NCBI RefSeq assembly: GCF_002252475.1
Contig: NZ_NNRK01000026.1
Coordinates: forward strand, 124,001-188,000
Length of the DNA: 64,000 nt
DNA from: Brucella rhizosphaerae
Lineage (GTDB): Bacteria; Pseudomonadota; Alphaproteobacteria; Rhizobiales; Rhizobiaceae
Direction: 5' to 3'
Shown: positions 48,307 through 58,152 of the stretch, piece by piece
Layout: each line of letters starts with the position of its first letter
How positions within the stretch are numbered: position 1 is the stretch's first letter
Translations under genes and position numbers: made by a program
The notes under the pieces: model-generated
Told to the model about the DNA's origin: nothing
What the model saw: only the letters and a program-made list of their open reading frames with translations
Database searches by the model: none

Positions 48307-49743
48307 ATGCAAACCGACCTGATTGCTTCCCTGTCTCTCGCAGCTCCCGAGGTTCTCCTCGCGCTGAGCGGGCTGGCATTGCTTATGATCGGCGTGTTCT
48401 CCGGAGAGCGCGCCTCCACACTCGTCAATGGGCTTGCTGTCGCCGTTCTGATTGCTGCACTGGCTCTTGTCGTTATCTTCCCGCACAACGGTATCGCTTT
48501 TGGCGGTAGCTTTGTGAACGATGGTTTTGCACGTTTCATGAAGGCGCTGACATTGATCGGCTCCATTGTGACGCTCGTCATGTCCGTTGGCTTTGCGCGT
48601 GAAGAGAAGTTCGACAAATTCGAGTTCCCTGTGCTGATCGTCCTTGCGACACTCGGCATGCTCATCATGGTGTCGGCATCCAACATGCTGACACTCTATA
48701 TGGGTCTCGAACTGCAGTCTCTTGCACTTTATGTGCTCGCAGCCTTCAATCGTGACAGCGTTCGTTCGACAGAAGCCGGCCTGAAATACTTCGTTCTCGG
48801 CGCGCTTTCTTCGGGCATGCTGCTTTACGGCATCAGCCTTGTTTATGGCTACACCGGACATATCGGCTTTGCTGAAATCGCAAGCTCAATTTCCGGTGGC
48901 GAGCGTCAGCTCGGCCTGGTCTTCGGCCTCGTGTTTATTCTGGCAGGCCTTTGCTTCAAGATTTCCGCCGTTCCGTTCCATATGTGGACGCCCGACGTCT
49001 ATGAAGGTTCTCCAACACCTGTAACTGCGTTCTTTGCAGCCGCTCCTAAAATGGCTGCAATGGCTCTGATCGTTCGTGTGGTTGAAGGCGCTTTTGCTCC
49101 TGTTACCCATGACTGGCAGCAGGTTATCACTTTCGTTGCTATCGCTTCGATGGTGCTGGGTGCCTTTGCTGCAATCGGCCAGCGCAATATCAAGCGCCTG
49201 ATGGCTTACTCGTCGATCAGCCACATGGGCTATGCGCTCGTTGGTCTGGCAGCCGGTACGGTTATTGGTGTTCGTGGCGTTGCGCTTTACATGCTGATCT
49301 ACCTCGTCATGACACTCGGCAGCTTTGCCTTCATCCTGTCCATGCGGACAAAAGAAGGCAATGTCGAACAGATTGAAGATCTGGCAGGTCTGTCGCGTAC
49401 CAATCCGGTGATGGCAACCATCATGACCATGTTGCTTTTCTCGCTTGCTGGTATCCCGCCGCTCGCTGGCTTCTTCGGTAAGTGGTACACCTTCATGGCA
49501 GCAGTTGAAGTAGGCCTTTACCCGCTTGCGATCATCGGTATTGTCGCTTCGGTTGTTGGTGCGTTCTACTACCTGCGCATGATCAAGATCATGTGGTTTG
49601 ATGAGCCGGTTACGACATTCGTTCCTCCGGCAATCGAGCTTCGCTTGGTATTGCTTGCTTCTGGCGCGTTCGTTCTGTTCTACGGACTGATCGGCGGCTG
49701 GCTCAGCGGTCTGGCTGAAACGGCAGCAAAGACGTTCTTCTGA
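48307..49743 (+). CDS. nuoN: NADH-quinone oxidoreductase subunit N
   Basis: The third antiporter-like (ND2) subunit, 478 residues. The start at 48307 ([20 protein letters not shown]) fits the family; the frame from 48181 lies inside nuo[41 protein letters not shown] and [20 protein letters not shown] are conserved. Last complex I gene; birA follows after two bases and probably shares the transcript. Confidence 0.96.
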   Translation: MQTDLIASLSLAAPEVLLALSGLALLMIGVFSGERASTLVNGLAVAVLIAALALVVIFPHNGIAFGGSFVNDGFARFMKALTLIGSIVTLVMSVGFAREEKFDKFEFPVLIVLATLGMLIMVSASNMLTLYMGLELQSLALYVLAAFNRDSVRSTEAGLKYFVLGALSSGMLLYGISLVYGYTGHIGFAEIASSISGGERQLGLVFGLVFILAGLCFKISAVPFHMWTPDVYEGSPTPVTAFFAAAPKMAAMALIVRVVEGAFAPVTHDWQQVITFVAIASMVLGAFAAIGQRNIKRLMAYSSISHMGYALVGLAAGTVIGVRGVALYMLIYLVMTLGSFAFILSMRTKEGNVEQIEDLAGLSRTNPVMATIMTMLLFSLAGIPPLAGFFGKWYTFMAAVEVGLYPLAIIGIVASVVGAFYYLRMIKIMWFDEPVTTFVPPAIELRLVLLASGAFVLFYGLIGGWLSGLAETAAKTFF

Positions 49744-49745
49744 GC

Positions 49746-50576
49746 ATGATAACGAATAAGGCCGCAGGTGATGGCATGGGATTCACGCTGGCACCTGCGG
49801 CTTTAGCAGACGGTTATCGACTGGAGTTTTTTCCAGTCATCGGTTCTACAAATGCAGAGGCGCTTGCCCGGGCGAATGCCGGTGATGCCGGGCGCCTCTG
49901 GTTCGTTTCTCCCAAGCAGGAGAGCGGACGCGGACGACGCGGTCGCACATGGACTGCGCCCGAAGGCAATCTCGCAGCAACGCTGCTTCTGGTTGATCGT
50001 TTTGATCCCAAGATTGCTGCTACTTTAGGTTTCGTGGCAGGTTTGGCTCTGGCTGATGCAGTGGATGCAGTTCTTCCACCAGCAGTAGCGAACCGCGTGA
50101 ACGTCGCACTCAAATGGCCGAATGATGTTCTCGTTGATGGCGCTAAACTTTCCGGCATTCTCCTTGAATCGACATTGCTGCCAGAGGGCCGTTTTGGTCT
50201 GGCTGTTGGTATGGGGACAAACGTTGTCGCCGCTCCGGATGGCTTGCCTTACGCTGCGACTTCCATCAACGGATTGGGCGGCAATGCCGATGCTGCAATG
50301 TTGTTTTTGGCGCTGTCCGACGCGTGGTGTCATTATTATCGGATTTGGGATGACGGGCGTGGCCTCAACACCATCCGCGAGCTATGGCTTAAACGGGCAC
50401 ATGGGCTCGGTCAGGCAGTGGTCATGCAGTTGAATGGTCGCATTGTCGAAGGTGTTTTTGAAACTATCGATTCGGATTGTCGCCTTGTCATTCGCGAAGA
50501 TGACGGTACACGTGTTCCTGTGACGGCTGGTGATGTCTATTTTGGTACAGCTGCATCTGTCAGACCCGTTTTCTGA
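49746..50576 (+). CDS. birA: Biotin--[acetyl-CoA carboxylase] ligase
   Basis: Attaches biotin to carboxylase carrier protein through biotinyl-AMP. The 276-residue protein is the monofunctional type, without the N-terminal repressor domain of E. coli BirA. Motifs: GSTNAEALARA, ESGRGRRGRTWTAPEGNLAA (the biotin/ATP loop), LKWPNDVLVDGAKLSGILLE and GMGTNV. The start could also be at 49776 (MGFTLAPAALADG). Its place two bases behind nuoN is the usual order in this bacterial group. Confidence 0.92.
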   Translation: MITNKAAGDGMGFTLAPAALADGYRLEFFPVIGSTNAEALARANAGDAGRLWFVSPKQESGRGRRGRTWTAPEGNLAATLLLVDRFDPKIAATLGFVAGLALADAVDAVLPPAVANRVNVALKWPNDVLVDGAKLSGILLESTLLPEGRFGLAVGMGTNVVAAPDGLPYAATSINGLGGNADAAMLFLALSDAWCHYYRIWDDGRGLNTIRELWLKRAHGLGQAVVMQLNGRIVEGVFETIDSDCRLVIREDDGTRVPVTAGDVYFGTAASVRPVF

Positions 50577-50727
50577 TTGAATATTTGTGCACAATTGATC
50601 TCTGTGCGCGGTGTTCCGGGCTTGCAAACTTTCGGTAGCGGGTTCAACAGGGACATAATCAGCGTGTGCTGTTGAAAATTTGGAACTGGCTTTTCCGACA
50701 TTGACAGGCGCATGAACGAAAACTTAG

Positions 50728-50805
50728 AGCGCATTCTCCGAAAAGTGCTAGACACTCTTGCAACAGGATATGCGTTAAATCAAAAAGTTAGAGCGTGAAG
50801 CTGAA
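50728..50805. repeat. Degenerate dispersed palindromic (RIME-like) element
   Basis: GAGCGCATTCTCCGAAAAGT, then after about 25 bases GCGTTAAATCAAAAAGTTAG with AGCGTG, match the two-part pattern at 61641 and the second part at 57555. It lies in the 280-base gap between birA and rnj, which shows nothing else. Confidence 0.55.
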
Positions 50806-50856
50806 TCTATTCGGCAAGTGAGCGCTCTCAATCATGAGTTAGAACAGGGAGGCATA

Positions 50857-52533
50857 ATGCCCCGCTCACCATCGACCCAATTTGTCTTCCTGCCCCTCGG
50901 CGGTGTCGGCGAAATCGGCATGAACCTGGCTATGTATGGCTTTGGTCCGGAAGACAATCGTGAATGGATCGTGGTCGACATGGGCGTAAGCTTTGCCGGA
51001 CCGGAACATCCCGGCGCGGATTTGATCCTGCCGGATATCCGTTTTCTTGAGGCCGAGAAGAACAATCTCCGCGGCATTATCATTACTCACGCACATGAAG
51101 ACCACTACGGCGCATTGCTCGATCTTTGGCCTCGCTTGAAAGCGCCGGTCTATGCGACGCCATTTACTGCGGGTCTTCTTGAAGCAAAACGCCAGTCAGA
51201 ATTTGGTGCTCCTGAAATTCCGGTCACGATCTTCAAGGCTGGTGAAACTTTTGAAGTCGGTCCCTTCAAGCTTGAAGCAATTGCGGTTACGCACTCGATT
51301 CCTGAACCTGTTTCGCTTGCGATCACCACGCCGCTGGGCACGGTTGTTCATACGGGCGACTGGAAGATGGACCCCGATCCTTCGATGGGCCCGCTCATTG
51401 ATGAAGCAAGGTTTCGCGCGCTTGGTGATCAGGGTGTTCTGGCACTTATCTGCGATTCCACGAATGCGATGCGTGAAGGTGAATCTCCTTCGGAGCGTCA
51501 GGTCGGCGATAGCCTGCGTGAGCTGATCGAGAATGCACGCGGTCGCGTGGCTGTTACAACCTTCTCATCCAATGTCGGTCGTATCCGCTCCATTACGGAA
51601 GCTGCACGCGATGCCGGACGGCAGGTGCTGGTGGTTGGTCGCTCGATGAAGCGTACGATCGCCGTGGCAACCGAGCTGGGCTATATGGAAGGCTTGCCGG
51701 AGTTCCTCAGCGAAGATGATTACGGCTATATTCCGCGTGAAAATGTCGTGGTTATCCTGACGGGCAGTCAGGGCGAGCCGCGTGCAGCACTTGCCAAACT
51801 TGCCCGCGATGAAATGCGCAGTATCGCGTTGTCGGCTGGTGACACGGTGATTTTCTCGTCGCGTCCTATTCCGGGCAACGAAAAAGCTATTCTCGATATT
51901 AAGAACAAGCTGATTGATCAGGGTATCAAGCTGATCAGCGATGGTGACGCGCTCGTGCATGTGTCGGGCCATCCGCGCCGCAGTGAACTCAAGCGTATGT
52001 ATTCATGGGTGCGGCCGAGAATTCTCGTGCCAGTGCATGGGGAGGCAGCACATCTGGTTGCTCAGGGATCGCTGGGTGCAATGGAAGGCATCGAAGAGAT
52101 TGCCCAGGTCCGCGATGGCGATATGCTCCGTCTTGCGCCCGGTAAAGCTGAAATCATCGATGAAGCGCCGGTTGGCCGTATCTACAAGGACGGTAAGCTG
52201 ATCGGTGACGAAGACGAGATTGGCATGGTTGAGCGTCGTAAGCTCGCTTTTGTCGGTCATGTCGCTGTTTCGGTGCTGCTTGACCGTGATTTCAAGATTA
52301 TGGACGAACCCGATCTGGTGGCTTTCGGCTTGCCGGAAGAAGACGCGCAGGGCGACCTGATGGAAGAAATCCTGCTTGATGCCGCAATTGAGGCCATCGA
52401 CAGCATTCCGCGCGCACGTCGTAAGGATCTTGAAGTGGTACGTGAATCGGTTCGACGTGCTGTTCGTGCTGCGACAAATGAGGCATGGGGCAAAAAGCCG
52501 GTAGTGACGGTGTTTATCAACCGGATAAAGTGA
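50857..52533 (+). CDS. rnj: Ribonuclease J
   Basis: A 558-residue metallo-beta-lactamase/beta-CASP nuclease for 5'-3' RNA decay and rRNA/mRNA maturation. The start at 50857 is set by GGGAGG six bases upstream; a GTG at 50818 is weaker. The metal motif is ITHAHEDHYGALLD near residue 76, with VTHSIPEP and HTGDWKMDPDP further on. The beta-CASP parts are ICDSTNAM, VVGRSMKRT and HVSGHPRRSELKRM. The C-terminal domain ends in KKPVVTVFINRIK. Alphaproteobacteria commonly carry one RNase J. Confidence 0.94.
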   Translation: MPRSPSTQFVFLPLGGVGEIGMNLAMYGFGPEDNREWIVVDMGVSFAGPEHPGADLILPDIRFLEAEKNNLRGIIITHAHEDHYGALLDLWPRLKAPVYATPFTAGLLEAKRQSEFGAPEIPVTIFKAGETFEVGPFKLEAIAVTHSIPEPVSLAITTPLGTVVHTGDWKMDPDPSMGPLIDEARFRALGDQGVLALICDSTNAMREGESPSERQVGDSLRELIENARGRVAVTTFSSNVGRIRSITEAARDAGRQVLVVGRSMKRTIAVATELGYMEGLPEFLSEDDYGYIPRENVVVILTGSQGEPRAALAKLARDEMRSIALSAGDTVIFSSRPIPGNEKAILDIKNKLIDQGIKLISDGDALVHVSGHPRRSELKRMYSWVRPRILVPVHGEAAHLVAQGSLGAMEGIEEIAQVRDGDMLRLAPGKAEIIDEAPVGRIYKDGKLIGDEDEIGMVERRKLAFVGHVAVSVLLDRDFKIMDEPDLVAFGLPEEDAQGDLMEEILLDAAIEAIDSIPRARRKDLEVVRESVRRAVRAATNEAWGKKPVVTVFINRIK

Positions 52534-52559
52534 TTCAACCATCGGGAGGAGGAACACTG

Positions 52560-52964
52560 ATGCTTGAACGCCTGAACCATGTCGCTATCGCGGTTCCGGA
52601 TATAAAGACTGCTGCCGCAATTTACAGCGGACAGTTGGGCGCGCAGGTAACTGCGCCTCAAGCCCTGCCTGAGCATGGTGTAACGGTGGTTTTTATCGAT
52701 GTTGGCAATACCAAGATCGAGTTGCTTGAGCCATTGGGCGAGGGGTCGCCCATCGCAGCTTTTCTCGAAAAGAACCCATCAGGCGGCATGCATCACCTCT
52801 GCTATGAGGTTTCGGATATCATTGCTGCCCGGGACCACCTCAAAGCTGAAGGCGCACGCATCCTCGGGAATGGTGAGCCGAAGATCGGTGCACATGGCAA
52901 ACCCGTTCTGTTTTTGCACCCCAAAGACTTCAATGGGACACTGATCGAACTGGAGGAGGTATAA
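52560..52964 (+). CDS. mce: Methylmalonyl-CoA epimerase
   Basis: Interconverts the two methylmalonyl-CoA epimers in propionate breakdown. The 134-residue VOC-fold protein starts at 52560 after GGGAGGAGG. The metal ligands are in LNHVAIAVPDIKTA, GMHHLCYEVSDI and the final GTLIELEEV, with LPEHGVTVVFIDVGNTKIEL between. A full-length match to the family. It follows rnj by 26 bases and precedes the DUF1467 gene by two. Confidence 0.92.
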   Translation: MLERLNHVAIAVPDIKTAAAIYSGQLGAQVTAPQALPEHGVTVVFIDVGNTKIELLEPLGEGSPIAAFLEKNPSGGMHHLCYEVSDIIAARDHLKAEGARILGNGEPKIGAHGKPVLFLHPKDFNGTLIELEEV

Positions 52965-52966
52965 TC

Positions 52967-53236
52967 ATGTCCTGGGTTTCAGGGATTGCGATTTATTTTG
53001 TCATCTGGTGGACGACGCTTTTTGCGCTTTTACCCGTCGGCCTGCGCACACAAGCAGAAGAAAACGACGTCACGCTGGGTACGGTTGCAAGCGCTCCTGC
53101 CAAGCCACGCATAGGGCTCGCATTTCTGCGAACAACCTTTGTGGCTACGGCAATCTTCTGCCTTTACTATTACATGACACAGGTTCAGGGTTTCGGCCTT
53201 GATGATATTCCGCACTTCTTTCCTGATTTGAAGTAA
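52967..53236 (+). CDS. DUF1467 family small membrane protein
   Basis: Eighty-nine residues with two membrane helices, IAIYFVIWWTTLFALLPVGL and FVATAIFCLYYYMTQ, joined by a polar loop. DUF1467 is an alphaproteobacterial family of unknown function that is regularly found between the epimerase and proS genes. GGAGG precedes the start, two bases after the epimerase stop, so the two are translated from one mRNA. Confidence 0.88.
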   Translation: MSWVSGIAIYFVIWWTTLFALLPVGLRTQAEENDVTLGTVASAPAKPRIGLAFLRTTFVATAIFCLYYYMTQVQGFGLDDIPHFFPDLK

Positions 53237-53599
53237 AAACGTTTGCTCTATTTCGCGGAATTCAGAGCTCCATAGAGGTATATGCCTAAAAATTAGGCAC
53301 TCATGTTGTGTAGTGCAATGTGGGGTTTTCACCCATCAATATTCCGTGAATCTAAAACTCATTATTTCAGCATAACTATTTGAATAGATAGAAAATTAGA
53401 GAGACGACGCGCTCCATCTTTGCTGTGATTTATCACGACGGAGACGGGGGCTCATTTCGTTTTTGCTCACGAGTTGTGAGTGCTGATCGTCGTTGGAAAA
53501 AAGCCAGTAACATCAATGCTTCTCACGGCGAGGTATCACGGTTTCGATAGGAAATCAGTTTCGCGGGTTGCCAACGAATGCGTTGAACCATCATCCGTG

Positions 53600-53640
53600 A
53601 AATAGTAAATAAAAACAGCCAGATAGAGCCATTCTGTTGA
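53600..53640. repeat. Dispersed-element core fragment
   Basis: AGTAAATAAAAACAGCCAGA followed by TAGAGCCATTCTG matches the core at 63025 (GGTAAAAACAGTTAGATAGAGCGGTT) in 20 or more positions. The flanking 53237-53600 has no gene; a 12-base palindrome GTGATTTATCAC sits at 53425-53436. Confidence 0.45.
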
Positions 53641-53668
53641 CTGAGTTTTATTCAAATCTGTTTTGAAG

Positions 53669-53820
53669 CAAAAAAAAAGCAAGGCTTGCGCCTTGCTAGT
53701 CGAATACGCGTTCGACCCGTTTCCATTTTACTGGCGGCGGCGTAATATCGCGCCTGGATCCATCCTCCCAAGACTTTGACCGCGTGAGACAACGGTTCTA
53801 TTCCGTTGATAGGCTTGTTG
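53669..53820 (-). ncRNA. Candidate small RNA upstream of proS
   Basis: On the minus strand, GTGACA (53855-53850) and CTATTT (53833-53828), 16 bases apart, form a plausible promoter. The predicted transcript of about 150 nt contains three hairpins: CAACGG/CCGTTG, GTCGAA/TTCGAC and GCAAGGC/GCCTTGC. The last, at 53679-53696, is followed by nine U residues, a textbook intrinsic terminator. No ORF explains it: the only in-frame candidate is an 11-codon ORF at 53763-53728 whose GGAGG touches its ATG directly. I cannot name a family. Confidence 0.6.
53670..53696 (-). terminator. Intrinsic terminator on the minus strand
   Basis: GCAAGGC and GCCTTGC pair around a four-base loop; nine consecutive A on the plus strand give the U-run of the minus transcript. 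No annotated gene upstream on this strand needs it, which is why a small RNA is proposed. Confidence 0.85.
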
Positions 53821-54149
53821 ATGAAAAAAATAGCGGACTGCACAGCTTTTGTCACCAAAAATCTTTCAAGACGTCATATTTCCTTCGCATTTTTTTCCGT
53901 TTTAATATGTCAGATACATAATACATTGAAAATTAAAGTGAATCCCTAAGTAGTCTTCAGATGACTCTTTTAACAAGATCGTCATTGATGGTTGTGGACG
54001 GAAAAAATGCTGCTCAGTAAAGCGAGTAGGGGCGGGTTTTCAACAGCGGCATAACCCGATATGAAACCGGCAAGTTTGCTTAATTTCTGCCTGATTCTAC
54101 ACACACTCAGTTGATACTCAGGCAATCTCTCTCTTGATCGGTGGTCACG

Positions 54150-55472
54150 ATGCGTCTGTCGCAGTATTTTATGCCCATTCTGAAAGAAAACCCAAAGGAG
54201 GCAGAAATTGTCTCCCACAGGTTGATGCTGCGTGCTGGTATGATCCGTCAGCAGTCGGCAGGCATTTATTCTTGGCTGCCGCTTGGTCTTAAGGTCCTGA
54301 ACAAGGTCTGCGCCATCATTCGCGAAGAGCAGAACCGTGCAGGTGCCAACGAAATTCTGATGCCGACGATCCAGTCCGCTGATCTGTGGCGCGAAAGCGG
54401 TCGTTACGATGCATACGGCAAAGAAATGCTGCGCATTCAGGACCGTCAGGAGCGCGAGATGCTCTTCGGTCCGACCAATGAGGAAATGGTTACGGATATT
54501 TTCCGTTCCTATGTGCGCTCCTACAAGGATCTGCCGCTCAACCTCTATCACATCCAGTGGAAATTCCGCGATGAAGTGCGCCCACGTTTCGGCGTAATGC
54601 GCTCGCGCGAGTTCCTGATGAAAGACGCTTATTCGTTCGACCTCGACTACGAGGGCGCGAAAATGGCTTACTACCGCATGTTTGTTTCCTATTTGCGCAC
54701 ATTCGCACGCGTTGGCCTGCAGGCGATCCCGATGCGTGCCGATACGGGGCCTATCGGTGGTGATCTTTCTCACGAATTCATCATTCTCGCGGAAACCGGC
54801 GAAAGTCAGGTTTATTGCGATAAGGCCTATCTCGATCTGGCTGTGCCGGGTGCAGACACTGATTTCCGCGACGATGCCCAGCTAACGGATATCGTTACGC
54901 GCTGGACAACGCCTTATGCGGCCACTGATGAAATGCACGACGAAGCAGAATGGTCTGCGGTGAAAGCCGACGATCAGGTTTCCGCTCGCGGCATCGAAGT
55001 TGGTCACATCTTCCATTTTGGCACCAAGTATTCCGAGCCAATGGGTGCGAAGGTACAGGGACCTGATGGCAAGGAGCACTTCGTATCGATGGGCTCTTAT
55101 GGTATTGGCCCATCGCGTCTGGTTGCTGCTGCAATTGAAGCCTCTCATGATGAAGCAGGCATTATCTGGCCTAAGGCGATCGCGCCGTTCGGCGTTGGCA
55201 TTGTCAACATGAAGCCGGGCGATGAAGGTTGTGATAGCGTGAGCGAAAAGCTCTATGAAGCCTTCACCAATGCGGGCATAGATCCGCTGCTCGATGACAC
55301 GGACAACCGTGCGGGTTCCAAATTCGCGGCTCTCGACCTGATCGGTCTGCCTTATCAGGTGATCGTCGGTCCACGTGGCGTTGCTGCGGGTGAAGTCGAA
55401 GTCAAGGATCGCAAGACGGGTGAGCGTCAGAACCTCACTGTTGAAGCGGCAATCAACCTGTTGACGGCTTAA
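54150..55472 (+). CDS. proS: Prolyl-tRNA synthetase (short alphaproteobacterial type)
   Basis: A class II synthetase of 440 residues, lacking the editing insertion of the 570-residue E. coli form. The start at 54150 ([20 protein letters not shown]) is preferred over a GTG at 54141. Motif 1 is [20 protein letters not shown], motif 2 [20 protein letters not shown] and motif 3 [24 protein letters not shown] binds proline. The C-terminal anticodon-binding domain starts near residue 345. Confidence 0.95.
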   Translation: MRLSQYFMPILKENPKEAEIVSHRLMLRAGMIRQQSAGIYSWLPLGLKVLNKVCAIIREEQNRAGANEILMPTIQSADLWRESGRYDAYGKEMLRIQDRQEREMLFGPTNEEMVTDIFRSYVRSYKDLPLNLYHIQWKFRDEVRPRFGVMRSREFLMKDAYSFDLDYEGAKMAYYRMFVSYLRTFARVGLQAIPMRADTGPIGGDLSHEFIILAETGESQVYCDKAYLDLAVPGADTDFRDDAQLTDIVTRWTTPYAATDEMHDEAEWSAVKADDQVSARGIEVGHIFHFGTKYSEPMGAKVQGPDGKEHFVSMGSYGIGPSRLVAAAIEASHDEAGIIWPKAIAPFGVGIVNMKPGDEGCDSVSEKLYEAFTNAGIDPLLDDTDNRAGSKFAALDLIGLPYQVIVGPRGVAAGEVEVKDRKTGERQNLTVEAAINLLTA

Positions 55473-55474
55473 AC

Positions 55475-56791
55475 ATGAGCAACGCGGCGGCAGCAAAATC
55501 TGACGGCAAGCAGAAGGCATCCAGCAAGGCGCCTTCTTCTGGTCCGTTCTCAGCCTTTGAGCGGATGATCGCATGGCGCTATTTGCGAGCGCGCCGCCGC
55601 GAGACGTTTATTTCGGTCATTGCCGGGTTTTCTTTCACCGGCATCATGCTTGGCGTTGCCACGCTCATCATCGTCATGGCGGTGATGAATGGGTTCCGGG
55701 CGGAGCTTTTGACTCGCATTCTGGGTATCAATGGCCACCTCATCATGCAGCCGATTGATCGGCCTCTTGATGATTATGCGAGCCTTATCCAGCGCATTGA
55801 TGGTATCAAGGGCGTGCAGTTTGCAATTCCTGTAGTCGAGGGGCAGGCTCTCGTTCAGGGTAACATCGGTGCTGGAACGGGCGCTTTGGTGCGGGGGCTT
55901 CGTGAAGAGGACCTCGATAAGCTCAAGCTCGTTTCTACGAATGTGAAGCAAGGCACCCTCGCGGGTTTCGATCAGAGCGGCGGCGTGGCAATTGGCACCC
56001 GTATGGCTGAAAATCTGGGTCTTTCCATCGGCGATTCACTGCGCGTTATCTCGCCTGATGGTGATGTGACGCCTTTTGGCGTCAATCCACGCGTCAAAGC
56101 CTATCCGATTGTTGCGATATTCGAGATTGGTATGTCCGAGTATGACGCGTCCATTGTGATGATGCCGCTTTCAGAGGCGCAGCTTTTCTTCAATCAGGAA
56201 GGAAAGGTGCAGTCGCTGGAGATATTCGTCGATAATCCCGACAAAGTGGACGCAATGCGCGCGCCTGTCGAGGAAGTGGCTGCCCGCCAGATTTCCCTCG
56301 TCGATTGGCGCCAGCGCAATCAGACTTTCTTCTCGGCTCTACAGGTCGAACGCAATGTCATGTTCATGATCCTGACTTTGATCGTCCTTGTTGCCGCGCT
56401 CAATATTATTTCCGGCCTTATCATGCTGGTAAAGGATAAAGGGCGAGATATCGCGATCCTTAGAACCATGGGGGCAACGCGTGGCGCTGTCATGCGCATA
56501 TTCCTGATGACGGGCGCTGCTATCGGTGTGACGGGCACGCTTGCAGGTGTCGTTCTGGGTGTTGTGGTATGCCTTAATGTCGAGCGTCTGCGCGAGTTCT
56601 TTTCTTGGCTTTCGGGAACAACATTGTTCAATCCCGAACTTTATTTCCTGAGTACACTTCCAGCAAAAATGGACGTCGGCGAGACTGTTTCCGTTATTGC
56701 GATGGCTTTGATCCTTTCTTTTATTGCCACCATCTTGCCGGCCTGGCGTGCTGCCAAACTCGATCCGGTCGAAGCACTGAGGTATGAATAA
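55475..56791 (+). CDS. lolC: Lipoprotein-releasing ABC transporter permease
   Basis: A 438-residue MacB-fold permease that extracts outer-membrane lipoproteins from the inner membrane. It has four helices: one near residue 45-70 ([20 protein letters not shown]), then a large periplasmic domain, and three after residue 295, with [20 protein letters not shown] as the ATPase-coupling helix. The hook-like segment is not resolvable by reading. In alphaproteobacteria a single LolF/LolC-like protein serves instead of LolC plus LolE. It starts two bases after the proS stop and overlaps lolD by one base. Confidence 0.9.
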   Translation: MSNAAAAKSDGKQKASSKAPSSGPFSAFERMIAWRYLRARRRETFISVIAGFSFTGIMLGVATLIIVMAVMNGFRAELLTRILGINGHLIMQPIDRPLDDYASLIQRIDGIKGVQFAIPVVEGQALVQGNIGAGTGALVRGLREEDLDKLKLVSTNVKQGTLAGFDQSGGVAIGTRMAENLGLSIGDSLRVISPDGDVTPFGVNPRVKAYPIVAIFEIGMSEYDASIVMMPLSEAQLFFNQEGKVQSLEIFVDNPDKVDAMRAPVEEVAARQISLVDWRQRNQTFFSALQVERNVMFMILTLIVLVAALNIISGLIMLVKDKGRDIAILRTMGATRGAVMRIFLMTGAAIGVTGTLAGVVLGVVVCLNVERLREFFSWLSGTTLFNPELYFLSTLPAKMDVGETVSVIAMALILSFIATILPAWRAAKLDPVEALRYE

Positions 56792-57474
56792 TGGCGGCTG
56801 AAATCATTCTGCGTCTGGAAAATGTCAGCCGGGCTTATAAGGAAGTTGATCGCGAACTGGTTATCCTGAAGGATGCGAGTTTTACGTTGCGGCGCGGTGA
56901 GATGGTTGCACTCGTTGCGCCATCGGGTGCGGGTAAGTCGACTTTGCTCCATACAGCCGGTCTGCTGGAACGCCCTGACAGTGGTGACGTTTTTCTGGAT
57001 GGTCGCTCGTGCAGCGCGCTATCTGAAGACGAACGTACGGCTATCCGTCGCAATGACGTTGGCTTTGTTTATCAGTTCCATCATCTGTTGCCGGAATTTT
57101 CGGCGCTTGAAAATGTGATGATGCCACAGATGATCCGTGGCTTGCCGCAGAAGGCGGCATCGGCACGTGCACAGCAGCTGCTCGATTACATGAAGATTGG
57201 AAAGCGTGCTTCCCATCGCCCGTCAGAACTCTCTGGTGGTGAGCAGCAGCGCGTTGCGATTGCTCGTGCGGTTGCCAATGCGCCACTGGTATTGCTGGCT
57301 GATGAACCGACAGGTAATCTGGATCCGACGACATCATCTTATGTTTTCGGCGCGCTGGAGGCGCTTGTACGTCAGTCTGGGCTCGCCGCTCTGATCGCGA
57401 CACATAATCACGAACTGGCACGTCGCATGGACCGTCGTGTGACGCTTCGCGAAGGCAAGGTCGTCGACGTCTGA
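56791..57474 (+). CDS. lolD: Lipoprotein-releasing system ATPase
   Basis: A 227-residue ABC ATPase. Walker A is [18 protein letters not shown], the Q-loop [19 protein letters not shown] (characteristic of LolD/MacB), the signature [19 protein letters not shown] and Walker [14 protein letters not shown], with the switch histidine in ATHNHELA. It powers the LolC-type permease encoded just upstream. Confidence 0.94.
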   Translation: MAAEIILRLENVSRAYKEVDRELVILKDASFTLRRGEMVALVAPSGAGKSTLLHTAGLLERPDSGDVFLDGRSCSALSEDERTAIRRNDVGFVYQFHHLLPEFSALENVMMPQMIRGLPQKAASARAQQLLDYMKIGKRASHRPSELSGGEQQRVAIARAVANAPLVLLADEPTGNLDPTTSSYVFGALEALVRQSGLAALIATHNHELARRMDRRVTLREGKVVDV

Positions 57475-57554
57475 TTCAACATACAGCAAGGCGTGATGCG
57501 CAAAGAGCCTCTGCCTTGCTCCGACCTGAGTGAAACGACGGTCGATAAGATTGT

Positions 57555-57612
57555 ACTCTAAATAAAAAGAGTTAGAGCGTCGATTTGATTCAATCAAATC
57601 GAAACACGCTTT
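57555..57612. repeat. Dispersed palindromic (RIME-like) element
   Basis: The core CTCTAAATAAAAAGAGTTAG with AGCGT is followed by CGATTTGATT-C-AATCAAATCG, and an outer AGCGT/ACGCT pairing closes a long hairpin. It lies 80 bases after lolD. Confidence 0.6.
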
Positions 57613-57726
57613 AAGGTGCTCAAATTCCGTTCACGTTTCGTTTGTTCAACGCCGGTGGCTGTGCTGCCGGCGATTGCACGTTTATTTTTCATAAACCTTA
57701 AATACATGCACCTAAAGGAAGGGGTG

Positions 57727-57771
57727 TTGACATCAGAACAAAAATGGAACAAAAACTAAACATACGTGAAC
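57727..57771 (+). promoter_or_regulatory. SOS (LexA) box at a promoter upstream of the 28-residue peptide gene
   Basis: GAAC-N7-GAAC at 57736-57750 equals the established alphaproteobacterial LexA site. It starts three bases after a -35-like TTGACA (57727-57732); no good -10 is evident. A third GAAC half-site lies at 57768-57771, and an imperfect GTTC-N7-GTTT at 57629-57643. The box would block RNA polymerase until DNA damage removes LexA. Confidence 0.75.
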
Positions 57772-57788
57772 AAAGAGGAGTTATCTCA

Positions 57789-57875
57789 ATGACCGATCTC
57801 GTCTACGACGTTTTGTCTTTCGTCTCCGTCAGCCTGTTCGTTGCCACTTTCGCCATCTGGGTAAGTGTAATCTGA
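57789..57875 (+). CDS. Candidate SOS-induced 28-residue membrane peptide (SidA-like in type)
   Basis: A 28-codon ORF with AAGAGGAG eight bases before the ATG. The product starts MTDLVYDVLSFVSVSLFVAT and continues FAIWVSVI: two acids at the front, then a membrane helix of about 20 residues reaching the C-terminus. It lies 39 bases behind a perfect SOS box. Caulobacter SidA is a 29-residue SOS-induced membrane peptide that inhibits septal FtsW/FtsI; I claim a similar kind, not homology. A GGGTTC/GAACCC hairpin follows at 57885. It is too short for standard gene calling. Confidence 0.62.
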   Translation: MTDLVYDVLSFVSVSLFVATFAIWVSVI

Positions 57876-57884
57876 TAACATGAT

Positions 57885-57902
57885 GGGTTCTTCTGTGAAC
57901 CC
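57885..57902 (+). terminator. Hairpin after the small membrane peptide ORF
   Basis: GGGTTC and GAACCC form a six-base stem with a six-base loop, nine bases after the stop codon. The following GGTTGATTGT is only partly T-rich, so it is a weak terminator at best. The remaining 57903-58152 shows no gene. Confidence 0.35.
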
Positions 57903-58152
57903 GGTTGATTGTAACGATTGTCGCTCTGGACATCGTTACCGTATTCCCTGAAACTGGCGCAGTGGGCGATAAGAGTCGCCTATAGCTGTGCATCAGTCTC
58001 AACGAGATGTGCACGGACGACGCTGAAACATGATTTAGCTATCATGTTGTTGCAGTGTTCAGAGCATTTCCTGCAAAACCGCGCGAGCCTTTTGCGTAGG
58101 ATTATGCGTTGAAATGTGAGAAGAGCACATCTGCAAAGATCGGGGAATTCGT

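Noticed and set aside
53652-53858. 68-residue minus-strand ORF upstream of proS
   Set aside because: It runs through the intrinsic terminator hairpin and its A/U-run, so the transcript would end before the stop codon; a non-coding RNA fits better.
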